56,867 nucleotides of DNA from Gammaproteobacteria bacterium (lineage in GTDB: Bacteria > Pseudomonadota > Gammaproteobacteria > Xanthomonadales > Wenzhouxiangellaceae), in contig JAHJQV010000050.1 of assembly GCA_018819105.1 (NCBI GenBank), positions 1 through 56,867 on the forward strand, given 5' to 3'. Shown in pieces: positions 46,444 to 53,355 of the stretch. The notes beneath the pieces were generated by a model, which saw only the letters and a program-made list of their open reading frames with translations, ran no database searches and was not told the origin of the DNA. The first letter of the stretch is position 1, and each line of letters opens with the position of its first letter. The position numbers and the translations under genes are program-made.

Positions 46444-48528
46444 ATGACCATGCCCATATCCAGGCCAGTGATCAAGCGCTGCTCCAGATTCGCACTCATG
46501 CTGATGCTGGCTGCAGCAGCCGCCAGCGCCAGCGCCATTGCAGAAGAGCCCGAACTGCCTCCGATTGAGGTGCATGAGCGCAGCCTGCAAAGCGACCAGC
46601 AACAGGTTTATGCGCTGGGTCGCGACGCCATTGAACAGCGTCAGGCACAGCATCCGCAACAGTTGCTGGCCCCGCTGCCCGGGGTCTGGATCAGTCGCGG
46701 CAGCGGTCAGGAACATCTGACTGCGATCCGCTCTCCGGTGTTCACTGGCGCTGGTGCCTGCGGTGCCTTTCTCATGCTGCAACACGATGTGCCGATCAGA
46801 CCGGCCGGCTTCTGCAATGTCAATCAGCTGTTCGAGATCAATCTGAACGCTGCCGGCGCAGTGCGTGTGCTGCCCGGGCCTGGTGATGCCCAGCATGGCG
46901 CCAACGCCCTGTTCGGTGTCATCGATGTGCAGGCCGAGCCGATCGCACTGCGACCTGAGCACGCGCTGCAACTGACCGGCGGCGACAACGATTTTGTGCG
47001 CATCAATGCCCAGGCCAGACTGGGGGGCACCAGCATCGCCATCGACCACAGTGACAGCAACTCGTTTCGTGCCGACGAGGGCTATCAGCAATTTTTTGGC
47101 GAATTGGCCGATCAGCGCGTGATCGGCAAAGCCAGCGTCAACACCTTCATCAACGCGGCCTATCTGGATCAGCAGACCGCAGGTTTCATTCTCGGTGAGG
47201 ATGCTTTTCGCGATCCGCAGCTGCGTAAATCCAACCCCAACCCGGAAGCCTTTCGCGAGGCCAGCGCGGTGCGCCTGGTGCAGCAGTGGCAGTGGCAACC
47301 GGACGCACAGCAAAGCTTTAACCTGACCGGCTTTGCCCGCCGCAGCCGGATGGAGTTTCTACAACATTTTCTGCCCGGCCAGCCACTGGAAAACAATGGC
47401 CAGGAGAGTCTTGGTGTGCAGTCGGACTGGCAGCGGCGCTGGCGCCACAGCACCCTGCAGATCGGCCTGGACGCGGAATGGTCCAGTGGTTTCCTGCGAG
47501 AGTTTCAGGCCGAAGCCATCACCGGGGGCTCAGACTTTCTGCGCGAGACCCGACCGGCAGGCCAGCATTATGACTACGAGGTCGATGCCATCAGCCTCAG
47601 TCAGTGGCTGCGTTTTCAGTATGCTTTCCGCAACGGCTGGCAGCTCGATGCCGGCCTGCGCAGCCAGTATCTTCGCTACCACTACGACAACAACATGCTG
47701 TCGGGCAACACCCGCGAAGACGGCAGCGTCTGCGACTTCGGCGGCTGTCTGTTCACCCGCCCGGCTGATCGCAACGATGACTTTTTCAATCTGGCCCCGT
47801 CACTGACGCTTAAAATACCGTTGGCACAAACGCTGGCATGGCAATGGCGTGTGGCGCGCGGCTTCCGTCCACCGCAGGCCACCGAACTGTACCGGCTGCA
47901 GAATGGTCAGACCGTGGCCGATCTGGACAGTGAAACGCTGTGGTCGGTCAGCAGCGGCATCGGTGCCCAGGGCAAGACACTGAACTATCGGGTCAACGCT
48001 TTCTACCAGCGCAGCCGTGACCAGATCTTCCGCAATGCCGATGGCTTCAATGTCACCGATGGTGCGATTCAATCGGTCGGCCTGGAATGGCAGGCCCGGC
48101 TGCTGCTGACACCCGGCCTGCAGGCCAGCTACAGTGGCAGCTTCGCCGATCACGAGTATGCGTCGGACAGCTTTGCCGGCAGCGGCGAGGATTTTGTTCG
48201 CGGCAACCAGGTGGACACTGCGCCGAAGTGGCAGAATCATTTCAGTCTACAGTGGCAAGCCAGCGCCGGGCTGGTCCTGAGCAGTGAAATTGAACAGCTG
48301 GGCGGGTATTTTCTCGACGCCGCCAACAGCGCCCGTTATCAGGGCCACACCCTGGTACACCTGGCTGCAGCCTGGCAACCGGCGCGGCAATGGCTGCTGC
48401 GACTGCGGCTGGAAAACCTGTTCAACAGGCGCTATGCCGAGCGCGCCGATTTCGCCTTTGGCAACTTCCGCTATTTTCCCGGTCAGGGCACCACGCTGCG
48501 TATCAGCCTGGGCTGGCAGTCAGACTGA
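46444..48528 (+). CDS. TonB-dependent outer-membrane receptor
   Basis: About 694 residues from the ATG at 46444, which gives a signal peptide (SRFALMLMLAAAAASASAIA) after a short basic segment; ATGs at 46432 and 46450 are alternatives. Plug domain: YALGRDAIEQRQAQHPQQLLAPLPGVWISRGSG, then a region with paired cysteines (GAGACGAF, RPAGFCNVN). The beta-barrel ends in a family-typical terminal strand (TTLRISLGWQ), and ENLFNRRYAERADFAFG is a typical late barrel motif. A second Cys pair sits in an extracellular loop (VCDFGGCLF). The ligand is unknown; no siderophore or cobalamin genes are nearby. It is divergent from the ECF sigma gene and ends nine bases inside the convergent redoxin gene. Confidence 0.9.
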   Translation: MTMPISRPVIKRCSRFALMLMLAAAAASASAIAEEPELPPIEVHERSLQSDQQQVYALGRDAIEQRQAQHPQQLLAPLPGVWISRGSGQEHLTAIRSPVFTGAGACGAFLMLQHDVPIRPAGFCNVNQLFEINLNAAGAVRVLPGPGDAQHGANALFGVIDVQAEPIALRPEHALQLTGGDNDFVRINAQARLGGTSIAIDHSDSNSFRADEGYQQFFGELADQRVIGKASVNTFINAAYLDQQTAGFILGEDAFRDPQLRKSNPNPEAFREASAVRLVQQWQWQPDAQQSFNLTGFARRSRMEFLQHFLPGQPLENNGQESLGVQSDWQRRWRHSTLQIGLDAEWSSGFLREFQAEAITGGSDFLRETRPAGQHYDYEVDAISLSQWLRFQYAFRNGWQLDAGLRSQYLRYHYDNNMLSGNTREDGSVCDFGGCLFTRPADRNDDFFNLAPSLTLKIPLAQTLAWQWRVARGFRPPQATELYRLQNGQTVADLDSETLWSVSSGIGAQGKTLNYRVNAFYQRSRDQIFRNADGFNVTDGAIQSVGLEWQARLLLTPGLQASYSGSFADHEYASDSFAGSGEDFVRGNQVDTAPKWQNHFSLQWQASAGLVLSSEIEQLGGYFLDAANSARYQGHTLVHLAAAWQPARQWLLRLRLENLFNRRYAERADFAFGNFRYFPGQGTTLRISLGWQSD

Positions 48529-49047
48529 TTCCGTTCCCAGCAACAGGCTGGTGATTTCCGCCGCCAACTGCAAATCCGCCACCGGGCCGAAATGCTGTGC
48601 CCGCCGACGCCCGCTTCGGTCAATCAGCACGCAGGTGGGGGTACCCTGCATGCCATAGGCCGCCATGGTTTCAGGCAATCCTCCAGTCTGGCCTCCCGTC
48701 TGGCCTCCCGTCTGGCCTCCCGTGTGGCCTTCAGCATCCACCGCCACCGGGAAAGTAAGCCGATTTTCGTGTATGAATGCTTGCAGGGCGGTGCTGGTCT
48801 GCGCAGCATGATGTTCAAACACACTGTGCAGGCCAATCACCTGAACCCCCAGTTGGTGAAAATAGCGATGCAGGCGCTGCGCCTGCGGCAGACTGTGCTG
48901 CACGCAGCCCGGACACAGCATCTGGAATGCTTCCAGCACCACCACCTGCCCGCGCAGATCGGCCAGCGTTAAGCCCTGATTGCAGTTCAGCCACTGCGTG
49001 CACTGCCACGCCGGCGCCAGTCGCATGGCGCTATCAGTCTGCGGCAT
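48520..49047 (-). CDS. Thioredoxin-fold redoxin (TlpA/peroxiredoxin-like) with TGGQ repeat insert
   Basis: 175 residues, no signal peptide. Thioredoxin-fold core with redox motif CPGC (Cys45, Cys48) in LEAFQMLCPGCVQH, HSVFEHH, and a cis-proline TPTCVLIDRSG near residue 137. Between them four TGGQ-type units (about 109-123) encoded by 12-base repeats form a flexible insert not usual in the family. The protein may be an AhpC/TSA-type peroxidase or a disulfide exchanger; I cannot decide. It follows cytochrome P460 by six bases in the same operon. Its end overlaps the TonB-dependent receptor end by nine bases. Confidence 0.82.
   Translation of the reverse strand: MPQTDSAMRLAPAWQCTQWLNCNQGLTLADLRGQVVVLEAFQMLCPGCVQHSLPQAQRLHRYFHQLGVQVIGLHSVFEHHAAQTSTALQAFIHENRLTFPVAVDAEGHTGGQTGGQTGGQTGGLPETMAAYGMQGTPTCVLIDRSGRRRAQHFGPVADLQLAAEITSLLLGTESV
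48680..48727. repeat. Coding 12-bp tandem repeat, four units
   Basis: Units at 48680-48691, 48692-48703, 48704-48715 and 48716-48727, consensus CCTCCCGTCTGG; the second and third are identical, and the first and fourth differ by one base each. In frame they give T-G-G-Q units, so unit gain or loss changes length by four residues without a frameshift. Confidence 0.92.
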
Positions 49048-49053
49048 TGCTGC

Positions 49054-49548
49054 TCAATCCCGCCACTGACTGAAGACATAGTCGTCTTCAGCCTGTGGCT
49101 GATGACAGGCAAAACAGGCCGTGGCTGCCTCAGCACCCACCACCCGCTGTCCCGGCTCACCGCCGGCGAAGCCCTCGAAGCCCCAGCCACCGGTAGCGGC
49201 AAAGCGCGCGGCATCTTTTTGCATCACGCCCAACACCTTGCGCCCGGCTTCGGTCACGGCATGTTCAGCGCTGTTGACCTCCAGCAGGTCGAACACCAGC
49301 ACGGCACCATCGGGAAAACTGCCCAGCGCATAACCCTGTACTGCCAGATCATTGGCATAGATGTGATGCAGACCGCCAAATGCCGCATGCAGCGGGTGTC
49401 CCGGCTCGATCAACATGGATTTGACGTGCTGCCACTGGCGATATTCATGGGGAAAATCGACCGCCTCATCTGTCGCCGAGAGCAATGCTGGCAATAGCAT
49501 GATGACAAGCAGTGTGGTAATCATTTTTGTAGCAGAAGGCTTGAACAT
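49054..49548 (-). CDS. Cytochrome P460 family protein
   Basis: 164 residues. A signal peptide (MITTLLVIMLLPALLSA) leads into the P460 domain: YRQWQHVKSMLIEPGHPL, FGGLHHIYANDLAVQGY, FPDGAVLVFDLLE, VMQKDAARFAATGGWGFEGF and the heme-binding CFACH at 145-149. Characterised P460 proteins oxidise hydroxylamine or bind NO in the periplasm; others are of unknown use. The ATG at 49546-49548 has GGAG eight bases upstream. It is the first gene of a short operon with the redoxin. A palindromic site 25 bases upstream resembles the site before a Cys-rich MarR gene. Confidence 0.9.
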   Translation of the reverse strand: MFKPSATKMITTLLVIMLLPALLSATDEAVDFPHEYRQWQHVKSMLIEPGHPLHAAFGGLHHIYANDLAVQGYALGSFPDGAVLVFDLLEVNSAEHAVTEAGRKVLGVMQKDAARFAATGGWGFEGFAGGEPGQRVVGAEAATACFACHQPQAEDDYVFSQWRD

Positions 49549-49572
49549 GATTGGGCTCCATCTATGTAGGCA

Positions 49573-49595
49573 TTATGTTTCGATTCGAAACATAA
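49573..49595 (-). promoter_or_regulatory. Palindromic operator before cytochrome P460
   Basis: TTATGTTTCGA-T-TCGAAACATAA: perfect 11-base arms around one base, 25 bases upstream of the P460 start. The left half recurs at 49629-49639 and 51110-51120, where the right half is degraded. Probable binding site of the MarR regulator encoded at 51138. Confidence 0.8.
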
Positions 49596-49617
49596 ATAGT
49601 TTGCCGCGCAAGAGTGC

Positions 49618-49650
49618 CGCTTGTCAAGCTATGTTTCGATACGCTACATT
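49618..49650. repeat. 33-bp direct repeat, copy 1 (promoter duplicate)
   Basis: Identical to 51099-51131 except one base (49627/51108). It carries TTGTCA (49621-49626), TACATT (49645-49650) and the operator-like TATGTTTCGATACG. An ATG follows at 49657, at the same distance as the marR start from the other copy, but the frame behind it is short and not like MarR. Confidence 0.85.
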
Positions 49651-49699
49651 GGTATCATGGGTTTGATTTGCATTTCCACCAGGAATTGCATGCATGCGC

Positions 49700-50869
49700 T
49701 TATGCTGAAGTGCTCTCGTCATGGAACAGGCGCAGGTAGTCTCGATAGAGAAATCGGCGATTGCGTTTGTAGCCGGTCATTTCGTGCAAAATGTCGAGCT
49801 CGACCATGCGGCTGACCAGATTATTCGCCGCCGGGTAGGTGGTGCCAATCCAGTCTTGCACCTGCTTGACCGTAACGATGGGTTGCTGGTAGAGGTGTTC
49901 GAGCGCACGATGCGCGTTGGCAGCGCTGCCGCCCAGCTGATCGGTGATGGACTGCCGGTGTTGCTCACGCAATAACAGCACCTGACGGGCCGTTTCGCTG
50001 GCCTGCTGACTGACGACGAAGACCCCGCGCAGGAAAAACGCAAGCCAGGCTTCCCAGTTGCCGTGATCCCGCACCGCCTGTAGGTGGTCGTAGTAGTCCT
50101 GTCGATGCGCCTTGAAGTACCATGACAAATACAGCACCGGTCGGCTCAGGATGTTTTTTTCGCACAGCAGAAAGGTAATCAGCAAGCGCCCCACGCGACC
50201 ATTGCCGTCGAGAAACGGATGGATGGTTTCGAACTGTGCATGGGCGAGCCCAATGGCGATCAGTACCGGCTGTCGGTTGTCCTGGTGCAAAAACGTTTCA
50301 AGCTCACCGAGCAGCCCAGGCAGCTCATGTGGTGGCGGTGGCACAAAGGTCGCCTCGTGCAAGGTGCAACCCCGCGGGCCGATCCAGTTCTGCGAAGCTC
50401 TGAGTTCGCCGGGGGTGAGACTGTGGCCGCGCCCGCCGCGCAAAAGCGCTGGGTGAATCTCGCGGATCAAACGCACCGATACCGGCAGTGAGGGCAATCG
50501 CTCAAGACCGTGGCGCATCGCGTGGATGTAGTTGAAGATTTCGTCGACGTCGTCAGGCGCTTCGGGCGCGAGAATGCGTGCTTCGGCCTGGAGCACATCC
50601 TGCAGCGAGCTTTGCGTTCCTTCAATCTGACTGGAAAGGACGGCTTCCTTGCGCACGTACATGGCCACGAACAGATCCGGATTGGGCAATGTCTGGATCG
50701 ATCCATCCAGCCTTCCCAGAGCCCGATCAGCATTTGACAGCAGCGTTTGGAGTTCCCCATCCAGCACCACTGGCGGTTGTGGTGGTAAAGGTGCCGGCAT
50801 AAAAGCCCGATAGCCGCTGGGCTGTCGAATATAGCGGCCCGCACGGGCCTGGATCAGTTGACTGGTCAT
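49700..50869 (-). CDS. Fic family protein, class II (N-terminal inhibitory motif)
   Basis: 389 residues. Fic core motif HPFLDGNGRVGR at 217-228 is complete, so AMP or another nucleotide group can be transferred to target hydroxyls. Before the core the motif Ser79-x3-Glu83-Gly84 (SSQIEG) matches the inhibitory helix pattern, placing it in class II, in which the protein inhibits itself. A C-terminal winged-helix-like part (PIVTVKQVQDWIGTTYPAANNLVSRMVELDILHEMTGYKRNR) is usual in this subfamily. It is a lone gene between two copies of a 33-bp repeat, so it looks like an inserted module. No ribosome binding site is obvious; no toxin-antitoxin partner is seen. Confidence 0.92.
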   Translation of the reverse strand: MTSQLIQARAGRYIRQPSGYRAFMPAPLPPQPPVVLDGELQTLLSNADRALGRLDGSIQTLPNPDLFVAMYVRKEAVLSSQIEGTQSSLQDVLQAEARILAPEAPDDVDEIFNYIHAMRHGLERLPSLPVSVRLIREIHPALLRGGRGHSLTPGELRASQNWIGPRGCTLHEATFVPPPPHELPGLLGELETFLHQDNRQPVLIAIGLAHAQFETIHPFLDGNGRVGRLLITFLLCEKNILSRPVLYLSWYFKAHRQDYYDHLQAVRDHGNWEAWLAFFLRGVFVVSQQASETARQVLLLREQHRQSITDQLGGSAANAHRALEHLYQQPIVTVKQVQDWIGTTYPAANNLVSRMVELDILHEMTGYKRNRRFLYRDYLRLFHDESTSA

Positions 50870-50909
50870 GTTTGGCAGACATTTACCATGGGGACATAAT
50901 CACCCCATA

Positions 50910-50926
50910 TTAAACGTAACGTTTAA
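50910..50926 (-). promoter_or_regulatory. Palindrome in the fic promoter
   Basis: TTAAACGT-A-ACGTTTAA, perfect eight-base arms. On the minus strand it falls between -35 TTGCTT and -10 TAATAT (18-base spacer), so a bound repressor would block fic transcription. The binding protein could be Fic itself through its C-terminal winged helix, but that is a guess. Confidence 0.6.
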
Positions 50927-51098
50927 CAAGAAGCAACTTTTTGCGCCATAGTAAACGCAATGACGAGTTAGAGGATCGTTACCTAAGCCACCAGCAGAAG
51001 CCAGTCAGAGTTGGTCGATCATAGCGCAACAAGCAGATTGCATAAAACAGATTAGTCATAATCCATTTACGCTGCGCATAGGCGTCGCCCATGCCTGA

Positions 51099-51131
51099 CG
51101 CTTGTCATGCTATGTTTCGATACGCTACATT
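51099..51131 (+). promoter_or_regulatory. Promoter and operator of the Cys-rich marR; direct repeat copy 2
   Basis: -35 TTGTCA (51102-51107), 18-base spacer, -10 TACATT (51126-51131); the operator-like TATGTTTCGATACG fills the spacer. The marR ATG follows the -10 by six bases, so the transcript should be leaderless; no Shine-Dalgarno is present. The same 33 bases occur at 49618-49650. Confidence 0.8.
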
Positions 51132-51137
51132 AACACC

Positions 51138-51686
51138 ATGGACAAGACCATCTCATTGCTGGAGCGACTGGGCAACCTGCTGCAGCAGCAGCTGCGTGAG
51201 GATGCCAATGAGCTGGGTCTGCAGGCGGTGCATCTGCAGATTCTCAGTTACCTGCAACGCGCCAATCGCTACAGCGACATCCCCATTGCTGTGGCCGAGT
51301 ATCTGGGGCTGACCCGGGGCACGGTGTCGCAGTCGATCAAGCTGCTGCAGCAAAAAGGGCTGTTGATCCAGCACAATCAGCAGACGGCCCGGCGCAAGGT
51401 GCATCTGCAACTGACTGAGCAGGGCAAGGCGGTGCTGCAGGCGAGTTGGCTGCACAGCCTGCAAGCAGAGCTGGCGGAAGATACCTCAGCTGCAGCCCGG
51501 CTGGAAATAACCCTGGAATCCCTGCTTGGCAAGCTGCAGCGCGCACGCGGAAATGCCGCGTTCGGTGTCTGTCGCGGCTGTGTGTTTCATCAGCGCGAGC
51601 AGACCGGCGCACGCTGCGGACTGACCGGGGAGTCATTGTCCGAGCAGGAGACTCTGCAGTTGTGCCGGGAATGGCAATCTCCGTGA
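51138..51686 (+). CDS. MarR family regulator with C-terminal four-cysteine cluster
   Basis: 182 residues. MarR winged helix: VHLQILSYLQRANRYSDIPIAVAEYLGLTRGTVSQSIKLLQQKGLLI, wing RRKVHLQLTEQG. All four cysteines of the protein lie in the C-terminal tail (145, 148, 160, 176; pattern C-x2-C-x11-C-x15-C), which suggests a metal or iron-sulfur site that senses redox state, NO or metal. Its promoter contains an operator-like sequence shared with the cytochrome P460 operon, so it probably represses both. The ATG at 51138 is directly after the promoter; an upstream in-frame ATG would lie inside the operator. Confidence 0.88.
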   Translation: MDKTISLLERLGNLLQQQLREDANELGLQAVHLQILSYLQRANRYSDIPIAVAEYLGLTRGTVSQSIKLLQQKGLLIQHNQQTARRKVHLQLTEQGKAVLQASWLHSLQAELAEDTSAAARLEITLESLLGKLQRARGNAAFGVCRGCVFHQREQTGARCGLTGESLSEQETLQLCREWQSP

Positions 51687-51711
51687 ATGCTTCAGGACTT
51701 TGTTAATACGA

Positions 51712-53295
51712 TCAAAGCGTCTCAAAGCCATCACGAAACAGCAGATCAGACTTGTCCGGGATGAATTCGGTGCTGGCCAGTGCCACCCCGGCCAGACCAT
51801 TCTGCAGGCGATAATAAAACGCCTGCTGGCCAAGATTGTTGAATGCGTTCTGGGCATTGTGGGTGTAGCGCATGGTATTGGGAAAGAAAGGCAACGCCAC
51901 CTCTATATCGGCGAGGACGTCACCGGCAAAGGGTTGCCCGGTGCGTGCCACCAGCGCCAGGCCGAACTCGGGATCAAACAGGAACAGCGCTTCACGGCCA
52001 AGTCCTTCGGCGATGACAAAGGCGGTAAACATCACCTGATCCTGCTCATTGAGAGCAAAGGTGAACGGATCGCGCACCTCCAGACCGATCGGCTCCGGCA
52101 GCATATCAAAAGCGCTGACGATGGGAATGGTGGCCCCACCACGACGCATCAGCAGTTGCTGCACATTGCCGAGGCTGGTGCTAACCACCGCACCGTACAC
52201 CAGTGTGTCGTTGTCATTGATGCGCACATCCCCGGTGAAATTGAAAATCGTTCCGGTGGGCGCAGTGCCGCCGGTGCGTCCGACTTCAGCCAGCGTCACG
52301 CCATCACCCTGAAACAGCCCGAGGTAATCCTGGGTGATGTCGTCAACGTTAAACAAAGTCAGCATCTGCCCCAGGTTGTTCTGCTGTGCTGCCAGTCCAA
52401 CACCGGCAATCAGCGTACCCAGCCCGTCTGGTGCCGGTTCGCCGGTGTGCAGCATCTTGACCACATCCACACCATCGCTGGCATAGATACCGACATTAAA
52501 TCCGGAGCCCTGTGTGTTCAGCGCAGCCGCAGCCCTGCCATTGTTGTTCAAGGTGGCGTTTTGGAATGCGATATTGGCGACGGTGCGGCCATCGGGCAGC
52601 AGCTGTCCTGAAAGCAGCAATGGGGTCAGCGCGCTGTCACCTGCTCGCAGAATGCCAAACTGCTGCGGCACTCCGTCAACCACAATATCGCTGATAAAAC
52701 TGATCTCGCCAGGATCGTTGGCCTGCATGGTAAGGGGCAGGAATGCGGCGATGTTGGCAACATTTCCAGCGCCGACGACATCACCTTCCTGCACCAGCAG
52801 CTCTATGTTGCTGCCATCGCCTCGATATACCGCCACCTGGCCAACATTGTCTGGTGCCGCCACCACCAACCGACCACTGGCGTCGATGCCGTATGGCCGG
52901 TTAAATTGTGGTGTATTGGCTGCCACAGCAGCGATGTCCAGGCGCAGCAGGTTGCCATCGGCAGAAGGCTCACCACCACGCAGCACCTTGTTCATACCAT
53001 TGCCATCGGCAACAAAAAAACCCCAGTCATCCAGTGGACCTGGATCGGTCGTGGCCAGCAGATTGGCCCACACCAGCACCTGGCCGGCATCGTTTAATAC
53101 CGGAAACAGGATGGTGTCGGAAAACACACCGTTGCCATCTGGAGCGGGCTGCCCGGTTTGCACCAGCAGTTCCGTGGTAACGATGAAGTCGGGACCAACT
53201 GTCTGGCCATGGCCATACCCGGTCACCAGCAGACCACAAACAAGCAGCAGGCGCTGCCGGATACTAACAGGCGACAACAACAGACGAATGGACAT
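51712..53295 (-). CDS. Secreted beta-repeat protein (DUF7453-like)
   Basis: 527 residues. Signal peptide (LLLVCGLLVTGYGHGQ) followed by repeats of about 60 residues in which the pattern G-x-PAPDGxGxF, then an alternating beta strand, and N-x-x-G-x-V/A-x-F recurs (for example LLVQTGQPAPDGNGVF, HTGEPAPDGLGTL, RTGGTAPTGTIFNF). This matches repeat proteins listed as DUF7453 or similar. It ends DLLFRDGFETL; a final D-G-F-E motif recurs at the C-termini of secreted proteins in some Gammaproteobacteria and may be a sorting signal. GGAG stands seven bases before the ATG. Convergent with the Cys-rich marR. Function unknown; extracellular location is likely. Confidence 0.8.
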   Translation of the reverse strand: MSIRLLLSPVSIRQRLLLVCGLLVTGYGHGQTVGPDFIVTTELLVQTGQPAPDGNGVFSDTILFPVLNDAGQVLVWANLLATTDPGPLDDWGFFVADGNGMNKVLRGGEPSADGNLLRLDIAAVAANTPQFNRPYGIDASGRLVVAAPDNVGQVAVYRGDGSNIELLVQEGDVVGAGNVANIAAFLPLTMQANDPGEISFISDIVVDGVPQQFGILRAGDSALTPLLLSGQLLPDGRTVANIAFQNATLNNNGRAAAALNTQGSGFNVGIYASDGVDVVKMLHTGEPAPDGLGTLIAGVGLAAQQNNLGQMLTLFNVDDITQDYLGLFQGDGVTLAEVGRTGGTAPTGTIFNFTGDVRINDNDTLVYGAVVSTSLGNVQQLLMRRGGATIPIVSAFDMLPEPIGLEVRDPFTFALNEQDQVMFTAFVIAEGLGREALFLFDPEFGLALVARTGQPFAGDVLADIEVALPFFPNTMRYTHNAQNAFNNLGQQAFYYRLQNGLAGVALASTEFIPDKSDLLFRDGFETL

Positions 53296-53355
53296 GACTG
53301 ACTCCGAAATGGTTGATGACTGAAGTCATCAGTGTGCGTCCGTGAAGCTGTCGAT

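Noticed and set aside
46332-46499. Small minus-strand frame just before the ECF sigma gene
   Set aside because: It stops four bases before the sigma start, but lies antisense to the receptor's signal peptide, is Met-rich and has no convincing ribosome binding site.
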